The notes below the pieces were generated by a model, which was not told the origin of the DNA, ran no database searches, and saw only the letters and a list, made by a program, of their open reading frames with translations. A DNA stretch of 64,000 nucleotides from Elgaria multicarinata webbii. Lineage: Eukaryota > Chordata > Lepidosauria > Squamata > Anguidae. The DNA lies in the NCBI RefSeq assembly GCF_023053635.1, contig NC_086192.1, forward strand, positions 16,468,001 to 16,532,000, written 5' to 3'. Shown one piece after another: positions 24,801-45,439 of this stretch. Positions within the stretch are counted from its first letter, which is position 1. The number at the start of each line of letters is the position of its first letter. Position numbers and translations under genes: made by a program.

Positions 24801-27800
24801 CTCCGCACTGCCTTTGCAGGGGCTTCCTCTCTGACATCACCTACATCACCTCCCCTTTATTCCAAAGGTGAGAGCCGGCCTGCGGAAGAGCCCATGAACA
24901 CAAAGGCTGATCCAAGATTCCTCTCGTTCGCCATACAGCCAAGGGGAAGAGGAACGCAAGATGAGACACAGTGAATGGAAGGCTGGTTAACGTTTCTGAG
25001 TCTTGGCCATTCTCACTGCCCAGTCAGGCTCTGGAGATGCTTATTTGCCCTTCTCTGTCCTTCCTGTGCGTCTGCTGAAACGGCCCACTTTCCACTTACA
25101 CCTTCTTGGTGGTGGGGGGGTGGGGGGGCGGGCAATGCCTGATCAGCAACCCTGTCTTGCCTTCCGGAGATACCCCACTCTTTGTGAACGTATGCAGCAA
25201 ACTTCAGAGAACGCGCTCAGACTACTATGCATATAATATTGGGGAACTCACAGGAGTCAGGTCGAAGAATTGGTCAGATTCCGCTGAGTCCAGAAAGTCC
25301 AAAAGCTCCACCTCGAACAAGACTGTGGCATCAGGAGGGATCAAGGGAGGGCAGCCCAAGGCTCCGAAAGCGTAATTTGGCTTGAAGAGAAATCTTGCCA
25401 GCTCCCCTTTCTTCATTGTCAGGAGTCCGACCTCCATGCCCGGAAGAGTAATGTCTGGGAAAGCAAACGAAGGGAAAAGTTATTTCTAAAGTTTATGTAC
25501 TGCATCACCAGTCCTGTGGACTCTGGAAGGGCTGCAAGCATTAGGGACATCACAGCAGAAGGTCTAACGAGAAAGGAGGAGACGAAGGAGTCTATAGCAA
25601 ATGAGCTAGCACAGGTTGATTGAAAAAGTGGCCGGAGAAGAGACAAGAGACGACACCGTTAAGGACAGAGAGCTTTGAAACGCACAGGGGCAGAAGAAGC
25701 CCGCTTGATGTCAAGGAGCAGAGTCTGCTTGCTAGCATAGAACATACATGAGACTGAAAGCCCTCCGCCTGCCTCAAGCCTAGATTCACCTTCGCCAAGT
25801 TTCATGAGTTTGGGATTCCTCCTGAAGCAATTTGTGTCAAAGGGTCTGTCCATGTAGTCCAAGTACCCCGAAAATTTCACTGAGGAAATTCAAAGTCAGA
25901 GGAGAGACAATACATTTCAGTTAGGAACACTGGGCGTTAATTTCATAAATTACAGACAACTGCTAGTAACTCTGGTTTCATTACATAATCCTGCTGTGTT
26001 TCCCTAAAAGCCTGTTGATAACTGAGAACACATCGGCTTGATTTATTATGCCACGAGGCTATCTGAAGGAACGCCTCCTCCTGCATGTACCTGCCCAGAC
26101 CCTAAGGTCATCCTCAGGGTCCTTCTCCACGAGCCCCTGCCAAAGGGAGTGAGGCAGGTGGCTACCAGGAGGACTCCTGGCTGTGGAATGAGCTCCCTAA
26201 GGAGGTTCGCTTGGCACCTACATTATATGCTTTTAGACGCCAGGTGAAGACCTTTTTATTCTCCCAGCATTTTAACAGTCTATAAATAAATTTTAAACTT
26301 GGTGTTTTACATTTGTAATTTTGCATTGCTGCTCTTTTTATCTGGTTGAGCTTTTATATTGTATTTTATAGTATGGCTTTATACTGTTGTTTTATACTTT
26401 GAATGTTTTTAATTTTTGCGAACCGCCCAGAGAGCTCCGGCTATTGGGCAGTATAGAAATGTAATAAATAAATAAATAAAATAATAAAGTCAGAATCATG
26501 GTATAACGTTTTCTCACGTGACTTCAGTCCTGTAGCATCCGTTAATTTACACTTACATGTACTCAATTTCCAAACATGAAAGCAAAAGCTTAATACTCTC
26601 CATCAGGCTTTAGAAGCTGTACATATTAAGCCCTAAAGGACCTGAGTGACAATTGGGTGTTTGCTTAAATCCAAAAGTTGCTGCTTTATGCTGTTGCCAA
26701 TCTTGGATTTCATGAGTGTGTCTTTACTTTTTATTGGTTTAGTTTTTACTGTAAACCAATAAGAGAACCTTTGTTATTGAATGGTGTGTAAATATTATAA
26801 ATCAATGTTAGTACAATATCCATGGGTCCCTGCAAACGCAAGATAGGAGCTATAGGTTGTTTACTAAATGAAAACCACAAACAGAAACCAAAACGTTCTG
26901 AAATTTTGTCAGATATTTTGTCTCCAAACCAAAATAATGAATCTGTGATTCGGAACAACTCCACCCCACTAAACGTAACTTACCAGTATCGTTTTATTTG
27001 TTAGTTTGTTTTCAATAAGATTATTTTTCCAGGGAAAGAAACCTCAGTATTGCTAGAAATAACTACTATGGAAGAAAAGAAGAGTCGTTCCACAGCCTTG
27101 GGGCTACAGAGATGAGGTTTTTTAAAAATCCTGCAAAACGTGAGTCACTATTCAGATTTCAAAACAGGCGGGGTAGATGTCAATAAAAAAAGACTAGCCA
27201 AATTGCTCGTGGAACGAAATCCACCCAGGTTCAGTCAGGGCCAAAACTAGACATGAAGGCATTTAACATGCCTACTTTTTACATGTAAACAACAGCCCTA
27301 GAATTGGGGCTGTTGTTTACATGTAAACAACAGTGCACCAGGTTAACCCTTTCCATCCCTCCACCGTTAAAAACCTCCAGCTGCTATTGGCCCTTAAGGG
27401 CAGAGCTCGATGAGGAGTATGGAACAGAAGGGGGAAGGTTAAATATCCCAATCGCCTCTTATATAAGCTGTACTTTCCACAAAAAGTAATTCTATACATG
27501 CAATCCTTTACATGTTTGGACAGAGAAGAAGTCCTATGGTAGGAATTTTGCTCCGCCTAAACACGGATAGGATTCTGCCCTTAATGTCTCATCTCGTTTG
27601 GCCCTCAGCTACGGAAGTAAACCGATGCAAGAACGGAGCCTGTTCCCTGGTTCGCAGGCGTAAGGCAGCAGCCGGGCTTCCCCACGGAAGGCTGTTTTAC
27701 CGATCACCGAGGCGTCAGGAGGGACCGTGTCACCAGAGCCTCCTCGGATGATCTCCTTCAGCACGCCTCCGTCACCGGCGATGTCCTGCATCCGTTGGCC

Positions 27801-28421
27801 CAGCTGGTGGTGAGACTTGAGAGAGAGGAAAACAAGGAGGTCAGCAAAGCAGAACTTCTGAGGCCGGGCCTCTTCAAAGGTATGAACTAGACGTTAAATC
27901 GGCCCCATGAGGACTAGAACCTTTATTTGCGTTTAATGGAGGGGGCCACGGCTCAGCCGCAGGGCCCCTGCTGTGCGTGAAGCGGCTCCCAGGTCTGATC
28001 CCTGGCGGCATCTCCAACGTAGGGGCTTGTTGGACTACAGCTCCTATCATCCCCCAGCCAGTGGGCGTTGGGAACTTATGCATCTGGGTGGCGCCCAGGG
28101 GCAAAGCCTGCGCTAGAGGCACCTTCTGTGCCGCCTCCTCCTCCTCCTCCTCCTCCTCCTCCTCCAAGGGCCCCCATCCATCCACCCAGGACTTGCCCTG
28201 GCGCAGTGGCAGGGCGCCCGCTGTGCTGGAGTGCAACTCCCATCTTCCCCAGCCAACACAGCTGCGGCCAGGCTGGCTGGGGTTTATGGGCGTTGCAGCC
28301 CCACACGTCTTGTGGCCACCCCAGTTACAGGAGGTCTGGCTTGGCTTAAGGCAGCGCAGCTTTAAGCACTCTGCACATGCTCAAGGGCAGCAGGCTGTTC
28401 CCGAAAACACTGTGCCCCCGC

Positions 28422-28452
<31 letters not shown>

Positions 28453-28546
28453 CTGCGCATGCCCAGAGCCTTTCCTCGCTCACCACGCCGTCGCCCAGGC
28501 CCACCCCGTTGGGCGGCCGCTTGTCCAGGCCGAGACTCTCCTCCAT
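18827..28546 (-). CDS. FKBP6: FKBP6, inactive-type FK506-binding TPR co-chaperone
   Basis: Eight coding exons on the minus strand: 28484-28546, 27701-27815, 25790-25879, 25252-25454, 22894-23013, 21240-21434, 20171-20280 and 18827-18947. They total 1017 bp, or 338 aa (human 327). All introns are GT-AG and phases agree. Residues about 40-140 form the FKBP-type PPIase fold ([13 protein letters not shown]-like region, CPPLIPP motif). Residues about 165-290 hold the TPRs ([22 protein letters not shown]), and the C-terminus has the family SCYRDYV motif. Family knowledge: FKBP6 is a germ-cell FKBP whose prolyl-isomerase site is degenerate; it binds HSP90 through its TPRs and serves the piRNA pathway and male meiosis. 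The start was chosen because its 21-codon exon joins in phase to the conserved second exon; the N-terminal 20 residues are not conserved with human. No lesions are visible. Identity is very sure. Confidence 0.95.
21855..21965. repeat. Palindromic short element in FKBP6 intron 5
   Basis: GGACTACAACTCCCATAATC with a degraded right arm (GGGAGATGTAACCCAAAACA, then CATCTGGACGG). Confidence 0.65.
22168..22785 (-). mobile_element. CR1 LINE in FKBP6 intron 5
   Basis: The minus strand encodes [36 protein letters not shown] and [18 protein letters not shown], with the CR1 3' end at about 22170. It is 5' truncated and begins about 110 bp beyond FKBP6 exon 5. It lies in the same orientation as the gene. 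Confidence 0.85.
23566..23765. repeat. (TTA)n plus SINE-like fragment in FKBP6 intron 4
   Basis: An ATT/TTA microsatellite (23570-23586) is followed by TTTATTTATATAGCACCATC. Then comes a tail resembling the reverse of a reptile tRNA-SINE (TTTTAACTGGAGATACCAGC, CCTTCTGCATGCAGAGCAAT). Confidence 0.45.
23990..24085 (-). mobile_element. L2-type LINE tail in FKBP6 intron 4
   Basis: The reverse reading GTAAAGCTGCCTTGAGGCCC with a GGGATACAAATAAATAT tail matches the 1916-2125 copy. Confidence 0.5.
24086..25251. other. FKBP6 intron 4, otherwise unremarkable
   Basis: A (CCCG)n run at 24717-24735 and a G-rich patch at 25109-25131. No further exon found. Confidence 0.5.
26040..26490 (+). mobile_element. 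L2-clade LINE 3' end in FKBP6 intron 2
   Basis: Translated traces ([12 protein letters not shown]-like, [15 protein letters not shown]) precede a 3' end with GAACCGCCCAGAGAGCTCCG and an AAATAAATAAATAAA tail. It is opposite to the gene's orientation. Confidence 0.7.
27236..27330. repeat. Perfect hairpin-forming palindrome in FKBP6 intron 2
   Basis: TTTACATGTAAACAACAGCCC at about 27278-27298 is followed after eight bases by its reverse complement. The adjoining GGCCAAAACTAGACATG resembles the end of the 4947-5082 DNA element. Confidence 0.7.
27945..28290. repeat. SINE head and two palindromic-element copies in FKBP6 intron 1
   Basis: 27950-28015 resembles a tRNA-SINE head (CACGGCTCAGCCGCAGGGCC, CAGGTCTGATCCCTGGCGGC). 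28020-28085 and 28210-28310 carry GGACTACAGCTCCTATCATC- and GTGCAACTCCCATCTTCCCC-type arms. A (CTC)n run lies at 28137-28165. Confidence 0.5.
28426..28452. repeat. (GT)n microsatellite next to FKBP6 exon 1 donor
   Basis: Thirteen GT units. In the FKBP6 transcript this is a CA repeat about 30 nt inside intron 1. Confidence 0.9.
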
Positions 28547-28639
28547 GGCTCCCGCGAGCGGCGGCGGCGGCGGCGTCGACGGCGGGCTCCGGCCTTGGCC
28601 TCCTCGCGACGCGGCCCAGCCTTCCCGCCCAAACCGCTC

Positions 28640-28802
28640 GGGCCAATCACGAGGCGCCGCTCTTGAAACGCCGGCCTCGGCCAATCGGCGCGCAGGGATC
28701 AGAAGGGGCCGCCCGCCAAGCCCCGCCTAGCAAAAGCCCCGCAGCCAATCCCGTGCTCTTTGCGGGAGGGAGCGCCGCGATGCACGCTGGGAGGCGTAGT
28801 CC
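28640..28802 (-). promoter_or_regulatory. FKBP6 promoter with ZNF143/THAP11 site and three CCAAT boxes
   Basis: The segment lies 95-255 bp upstream of the FKBP6 start codon. At 28776-28800 the minus strand carries a near-complete SBS element: ACTAC, then TCCCAG, then TGCATCGCG, in the spacing bound by ZNF143/THAP11. Three CCAAT boxes (28643, 28681, 28744, plus-strand reading) are the usual NF-Y arrangement. The region is CpG-rich and has no obvious TATA box. Motif presence is seen directly; use as the FKBP6 promoter is inferred from position. Confidence 0.7.
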
Positions 28803-28860
28803 TCGCCTCAGCGGAGGCACGTCGAAGCCCCCGCCTCGCAGGGAAACGCAAATAAATAAT

Positions 28861-28908
28861 CCTGCCAGATTAATAATAATAATAACAATAATAATAATAA
28901 TGGTATTG
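28861..28908. repeat. (TAA)n-rich microsatellite
   Basis: TAATAATAATAA repeats interrupted by CAA, just outside the FKBP6 CpG-rich promoter. Confidence 0.8.
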
Positions 28909-29074
28909 GCACTAATAACAGTCAAGCTTTGCCCAGCCTCAGGGCGGCAGGAGGCTGTGGTGGGCCTCCAGAACGAATTCCACGGCCTCCCACTGCATGC
29001 ACTTGAGCATGTCAAGAGTGCCATGCTGGTTGGGAGGATGCTGGGAGTTGCAGAACTTCTTTCGGTCTAAACGT

Positions 29075-29225
29075 GCTCTCTGGGCTCTCCCACACCAGAG
29101 GCCTTCAAGAGGCAGCTGCACAGCCCTTCTGTCAGGGATGCTTTAAGGTGGATTCCTGCGGGGTTGGACTTGATGGCCTTATGGGCCCTTTCCAACTCTG
29201 CTATTCTAGGATTCTATGATGACAC
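29075..29225 (+). mobile_element. CR1 3' end fragment
   Basis: AGAGGCCTTCAAGAGGCAGC through CTATTCTAGGATTCTATGATG. The GAGCAGGG segment before GGTTGGACTTGATGG is missing, so it carries a small internal deletion. Confidence 0.75.
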
Positions 29226-29234
29226 CCTAAAACA

Positions 29235-29345
29235 GGGCTTGGCAATGTTTTGCCCTCCAGATGTTTTGCCCTACGAGTCCTTCCAGCATAGCTAACAGTG
29301 GAGGATGTGGAGTGTTGTAGGCCAAAACATCTGGAGGCAAAGACG
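29235..29345. repeat. Palindromic short element
   Basis: The two ends CCTCCAGATGTTTTGCCCTA and TAGGCCAAAACATCTGGAGG are inverted copies. It is an ATGTTTTGG variant of the family. Confidence 0.65.
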
Positions 29346-29596
29346 TTCACAATGCAATCACTTCTGTTACCCATTCATTTTTTCTGTACACAATCATTGT
29401 AAAACGTGAATTATGTGCATCACCGTTATTATTAGTGGAAAAGCGGTCAGGAAATTATCAGGGAAGCATTCCATGTAGGATACCCATATTGGTGCGGGGC
29501 CCAGGGACCGCTGAGCCTCAGGCATCCCTTGTTACCAGTTAGAAAACAGTCATGACACAAAGGAAAATGCTTAACTTTATTTCATGCCTTTTGTCT

Positions 29597-29735
29597 CAAT
29601 CAGGGCCTTAATCAGCTAAAATTATATCAAAATACAGCATTTATCCTCATAAAATTAACCTCCAAAATACCAGTCAGGGTCTTAATCAGCTGACATTATA
29701 TAAAAATACAACATTTATCATTATCACTATGGTAC
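29597..29735. repeat. Two-unit tandem repeat of about 76 bp
   Basis: CAGGGCCTTAATCAGCTAAA and CAGGGTCTTAATCAGCTGAC begin two similar AT-rich units. Each runs through ATACAGCATTTATC or ATACAACATTTATC. Confidence 0.75.
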
Positions 29736-29796
29736 AAAGAAAGTAGCAGAGCTATGTAATTACTTTATTCATCCCTGTGGGGAGCAGGGACAAAAA

Positions 29797-30305
29797 GTTG
29801 TTACAGCACAATCCTGTACATGTCTACTCTGAAGTAAGCCCCATTAAGTTCAATGGGGCTGTTGCAAAAATATGCTAATTTCCCTCCCAAGTGCAACCTA
29901 ATATCCAATTTTGGTACACTTGCGAAAGATCACAGATGAAGCGTTGGGCTAACAACTTTTATTCTTGAGAATAAGGTGACCTCCTGGCACTCACGCTGCT
30001 GAATCAGGGTCACACCTGATATATCTGGATGTATATAAGCAAGACAATAGCTTATATACATCCAGATGTTACACGTCATTAGCTCACATCCCATTGGCCC
30101 ACATCATCTGTCATGTCTGTGCAGTGGTCAGAGGGAGAATTGCCGCTGGAAATACCTGGCCGCCCCCATTGCCACGTGGTGCGTTGTTTGCCTGCTCCCA
30201 GGTAGCCTTTGCGCTGTACACTCACGTTCCTGCATATAGCCCCCTTCCTAATAAGGTGATTTTACACAACAGGGCTTGCTCCTAGGAAAGGGGGTATAGG
30301 ATTGC
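29797..30305. mobile_element. Small DNA element split by a 412-bp insertion
   Basis: The outer element starts near CAGCACAATCCTGTACATGT (29803) and ends near GGGGTATAGGATTGCT (30297). These are inverted ends of a common reptile non-autonomous element. Its continuity breaks after AATGGGGC (29859) and resumes at GGGCTTGCTCC (30272). Confidence 0.65.
29860..30271. mobile_element. Inserted unit with TG...CA ends, possible solo LTR
   Basis: The insert begins TGTTG and ends CAACA, with GGGC duplicated on each side. This layout fits a solo long terminal repeat of an old retrovirus-like element. It has a TATATAAG box but no coding sequence. The family is unknown, and it is younger than the element it split. 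Another insert type with short inverted ends is possible. Confidence 0.45.
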
Positions 30306-31918
30306 TCGCTATGGACACGTCCCCTTGCATGCTTGGCGGGCCGGGTGAGGTCAGCATTGTGGTTGGGGGATGCCGGGAGTTGTAAGACTCCTTTCTGTCT
30401 AAACATGCATAGGATTGGGCCCTTCATTTCCTGGGTGGCCCTTCCTAGGGCAGCACTTCCGCAAAGAGCAGATGCCACCGCAGAAAACTTCTGCAGTTCA
30501 GAGTGTGCAGAGCAAACAATATTTTATTCTATGCCTATGTGTGCATATTTGCGCACTAAGTTAACATCGACATGGGCAGAAGTCGGTGAATACACCAACC
30601 GCTTGTGCTAAACGTGTATTGTGGCACCGCTGGGGCAGTTGTAGCAGCTCGTAATCACATCCAATCTCCATGGAAATATTTGTTTACTTATTGCATTCAT
30701 TTGTAGTCAGTATGGAGTCTGCAGAAGAGGTATATAAAAAAAGCACAAACTTTTTACAAGATCCATGAAAATATCAGGGCGATTAGCCATCTCAATCAGC
30801 CTTTTTTTTTTTAAAAAAAAAAAGTCTATTACTAAAATGGCCACACTCCATTTGCTATTCTCAGCTTCATGGAGAACAGATTGATGGACAGACAGACAGA
30901 CAGACAGACAAGAGCCACTTCCTCTTCCAGCTCCTTCCATTTCTCAGATCCGTAAGAACTGTCCCTTTGTCATCTTTCTAAGATGCCTAATCCCTCTTTT
31001 AGAAGCTAATAAGTGACAGAAAGAGAAGGCTCAAACTAAGAAGTCTTCCCTGGGTTGCTGCTACTACTACTGAGAACTCCTGAGAGGGAGCCCTAAGAGT
31101 GTCCGTGGTGCACCTGGGCTCAACCTCCAAAGAGCATTTCTAGCAGACCAAAGCAACCTCGTGCGCGGACATGCTCACATTCTCAAAGATGCAAGCAAGG
31201 CAGTTAAAGCGCTTCTCTGACATGGCCTGTGGCACTGGCGAAGCAAAAGAAGAAAGACCGTGGCAGTGCTGGGAGTGAAATTCAATCTCTCCGCTTCCTG
31301 GGGAAGAGGACTGAAAGGCAGAAAGGGAGAAAAGCGGGGGGGGGGGCCTTTCAGGTGTGAGCATCCCTCACCTGGCGGGCTTCCCAGTAGCAGCCCAGAG
31401 GCAAGGTGACGGGGGGGGGGGGGCTGTTCCAAAGCGGCACGAAGAGCACCAGGCCGGGAGGCAGACTGATCCACTCGTGAGGCACAATCCAGCAGGAAGG
31501 ACGGTCTCCGCCGGGAGTCCCACCAAAGCGATCTGGAGGACTGTAGCGGCCTTCGTGCCAATGGGACTCATACAGGGGAAGCGCTGCAAGGAGGCCGCTG
31601 GGATGCTGCCCCCCCCCCCCAGCACCCAAACAGCTTGGGCCGGCCCTATTGCTCACGCGCTCTAGCGACGCTGAATTTGCCCCCTTCAACCAGAGAGCCT
31701 TAGTTCCTTGAGCTGGACTAAAGGGGAAAGGGACGGAGGGTCCCCCAACAGGCCTCTGTGATCCAAATTGGCTGCCTGAGGGCGGAGCGCCAGTGAACCC
31801 CCCCCCCCGAACCCTTTCTTCAGCCAAACAGGAAAGGAGCCCCGTGGGCCTGCACCTGTGGGCCCCGTGAACAGCCGTGGGGAGCTGCGGGACAGTCAGC
31901 CAGGGGAACTCCTCCCCA
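30306..31918. other. TRIM50 3' flank
   Basis: Contains palindromic-element and DNA-element scraps (30340-30425), A/T runs (30803-30831), (GACA)n at 30889-30910 and G/C runs (31336, 31410, 31610). A minus-strand AATAAA near 30524 might end TRIM50 transcripts, but that is a guess. No gene. Confidence 0.45.
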
Positions 31919-37469
<5,551 letters not shown>

Positions 37470-38569
37470 CGCGCTCCTGCCGGTGCCCCAGTCCTGGCGG
37501 TCCCACGCCCAGGGGGAGGAAGCACGAACCGTCCCGACCTTCGGCGGCTCAGGGGCTCGTCTCCTTGGGGTTTCCTGCCTGCCTTGCTTATGCTCGCATC
37601 CCGGTGCTGGAAGAAACAGCTGGTTCTAGGGCTGCCCTACTTCTCGCCTTGCGGCCTGCAGGTTATTTCCCTCGGAGTGGCAGCCCACGTCCGCCACGAC
37701 GGACCTCCGCCTCCTCCGCCCACTGAGGGTGGCAGGGAAGGAGCCTGGGCCGCCTGCTCTCCGCCCGAAGGCGCGCACCGCTGGCTGGCATTCAGGGCGC
37801 CTTCCCTTTTGGGGGAGGGAAGACCCCAAGAATGGGCTGCCCGGCAGGAGCAGCCCCCGCCCCGCAGCCTCCCCCCACACGCACCTTCCCTCGGCGCTCG
37901 CCTTCAGCCCCACCGCTGACTCCGTCTGACTCAATCCAGCGCGCTCTGGGCACAGGGCACGGGCGAACACACCCACCGCCCGTCTCGCGCAGGCGGGCCT
38001 TGGTCTGGACCTTGCACAAGGAGCACTTCTCCCCCCCCCCCCGCATGCACGCAGGGATACACGCGCGCGCACACACACACACGCACCGCCGCCGGGGCCG
38101 CTGGAACAAGCAACGGCTCCCCCAAGCGGAGCCCCGCGATCAGCTGGCGGAACCCCCGGCCGCCTGCGGAGAGCATGGACAGAGAGCCCGGTACGGATGG
38201 GGGCACCGCGGCGACTCGCAGACACGCCTGAAAGCAGTTCCAGAGAGGCCGAAAGCGGCGCCCCGAGGCCCAGGGATGCGGGGGGGGGGCGGGCGGCGAT
38301 TCTCACCGGCAGGAGCCGCAGCGCAGCGCCCCCCCCCGCCTTCCCCCTCCCCCGTTCTTCAGGCGGAGGCGGAGGCGGCGCAATGCATCGTCGAAGGGGA
38401 GGGAGGGACGGAGGGATCGGGACCTTCTGGCCCTCCGCGCCTTCGACCCTGCGCCCCCGGGCTCCGCGCGCGCCCCCGCCAGCCCCCGCTCTGTGCAAAC
38501 ACTCCACGGCAGGGACTTCCCCTCTCCTGCGTTGCCAGCGGCTTCATTAGAAATAAAGCCTATCTTGCG

Positions 38570-38640
38570 CATGTGTTGGACTACAACCCCCATCCTCGGG
38601 GGACGATGGGAGTTGTCGTCCAACGCGCCCGGAGGGCAGA
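38570..38640. repeat. Palindromic short element in the TRIM50/NSUN5 promoter spacer
   Basis: TGTTGGACTACAACCCCCAT and ATGGGAGTTGTCGTCCAACG are close reverse complements around a short GC-rich loop. Confidence 0.75.
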
Positions 38641-38817
38641 GAGAGGCGCTACCCAGCCCCAGTGGCGCCAATTACGGCCTCGGCCTCCTCCCCCACTGAC
38701 TGCTATGGGCGGCAGCTCCTCCGACCCGCCCCGTCGAGGAACCCCCCCCCCAGCCCAATCGGAGTCGGAAGCTGGCCCTGCGCGGGCGCCTCTGCTGTAA
38801 GTCTAGGGGCCTCCGCG

Positions 38818-38867
38818 CGCGCACGCGCACTCCCCGCCCACCGCGTCCTGCTCCTGGCGCATGCGCA
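38818..38867 (+). promoter_or_regulatory. Two NRF1-type sites before NSUN5
   Basis: CGCGCACGCGCA at 38818-38829 fits the palindromic NRF1 consensus YGCGCAYGCGCR exactly. GGCGCATGCGCA at 38856-38867 differs at one position. They lie 27-76 bp upstream of the chosen NSUN5 ATG, so transcription probably starts near here. Confidence 0.55.
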
Positions 38868-38893
38868 CAGAGGGCCTCCCTGCTGCCTGCGCG

Positions 38894-44687
<5,794 letters not shown>

Positions 44688-44953
44688 AAAATGGCCGGGA
44701 GGAGACCGCTGGAAGAAGACGACGACACGGGGCCCGCCTCCCTCCCTGCCTGGACGGTGCCAGAAGCGTTCCGAAGAACTGGGGAGGGCAACAGAACCTC
44801 TCCTCCCCCCCCCCCCATGAGACGGGGATGAGAATTGGCACAGAGCGAAGACGTCCCCCTTTCCCAGCAACCTGGCACATCAAGAGCTCAGAATTGGGAC
44901 AGGTCGTAAGCCAGGCGGGATTCTTGGGAAGTGGTGCTGCTCTGGTGTAAATC

Positions 44954-44959
44954 AATAAA
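44954..44959 (+). terminator. NSUN5 poly(A) signal
   Basis: AATAAA on the plus strand, 267 bp after the NSUN5 stop codon, followed by a T-rich stretch. The 3' UTR is therefore about 44688-44980. It is the only good signal between NSUN5 and the convergent POM121 transcript. Confidence 0.75.
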
Positions 44960-45439
44960 CCTCTCCTTTGTTTAAATCTCTCTCCCCGTTTTCAGAGCTG
45001 GAGCAAAGAGGGCAAGAGGTCTTTCCCCCTCGGCTCTCGTAGGGACGCCTCTGACGCCACTCTCTGTGTGGGCCGCTGGCTTTTGGGCAACTCCTGTAGA
45101 TTTCCTCAGACGTGCAGAAGAGAATTCTGACTCCCCATTCGCCACTGTTGACGAATAGGTTTGTCTGCCTAGGAGAGGGAGGTCAGGGCCAGCCGGCCAG
45201 CCCCCTGCTCCCACACCACACACGAGAAGTAGCTGCCAGTCCTGCTAGGCCGGCATCTCACAGGCTTCTAAAGCTACCGACCCTTTTGCTGAGAGATTCT
45301 GGGGGAAAGAAGTGACCCCCCTGGGCCGGAGGCGGCTTCGTTAGGCGAAAGGGACTTGCTTGGAACCTTCTCCCCGCAAACACAGCTGGGCTGAGGGAGG
45401 GGGTTCTTCGGGGCAGCTCACCACTAAGACAAGATACAT

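Larger units (their letters stand above)
37470..38893. promoter_or_regulatory. CpG-rich divergent promoter between TRIM50 and NSUN5
   Basis: About 1.4 kb separates the TRIM50 and NSUN5 start codons, which face away from each other. The spacer is very rich in CG and contains C or G runs (38031-38042, 38281-38289), an alternating CA/CG stretch (38067-38092) and one palindromic repeat (38570-38640). A perfect NRF1-type site (CGCGCACGCGCA, 38818-38829) and a second with one mismatch (38856-38867) lie just before the NSUN5 start. No TATA box was recognised for either gene, and non-coding first exons of TRIM50 may lie here. Confidence 0.6.

Noticed and set aside
31351-31827. A 158-codon minus-strand frame downstream of TRIM50
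   Set aside because: It is built across G/C homopolymers, with no recognisable domain and no conserved neighbour relation.
38861-38893. Upstream in-frame ATG for NSUN5
   Set aside because: It lies within the NRF1-like site, has a weaker context, and would lengthen an already extended N-terminus.
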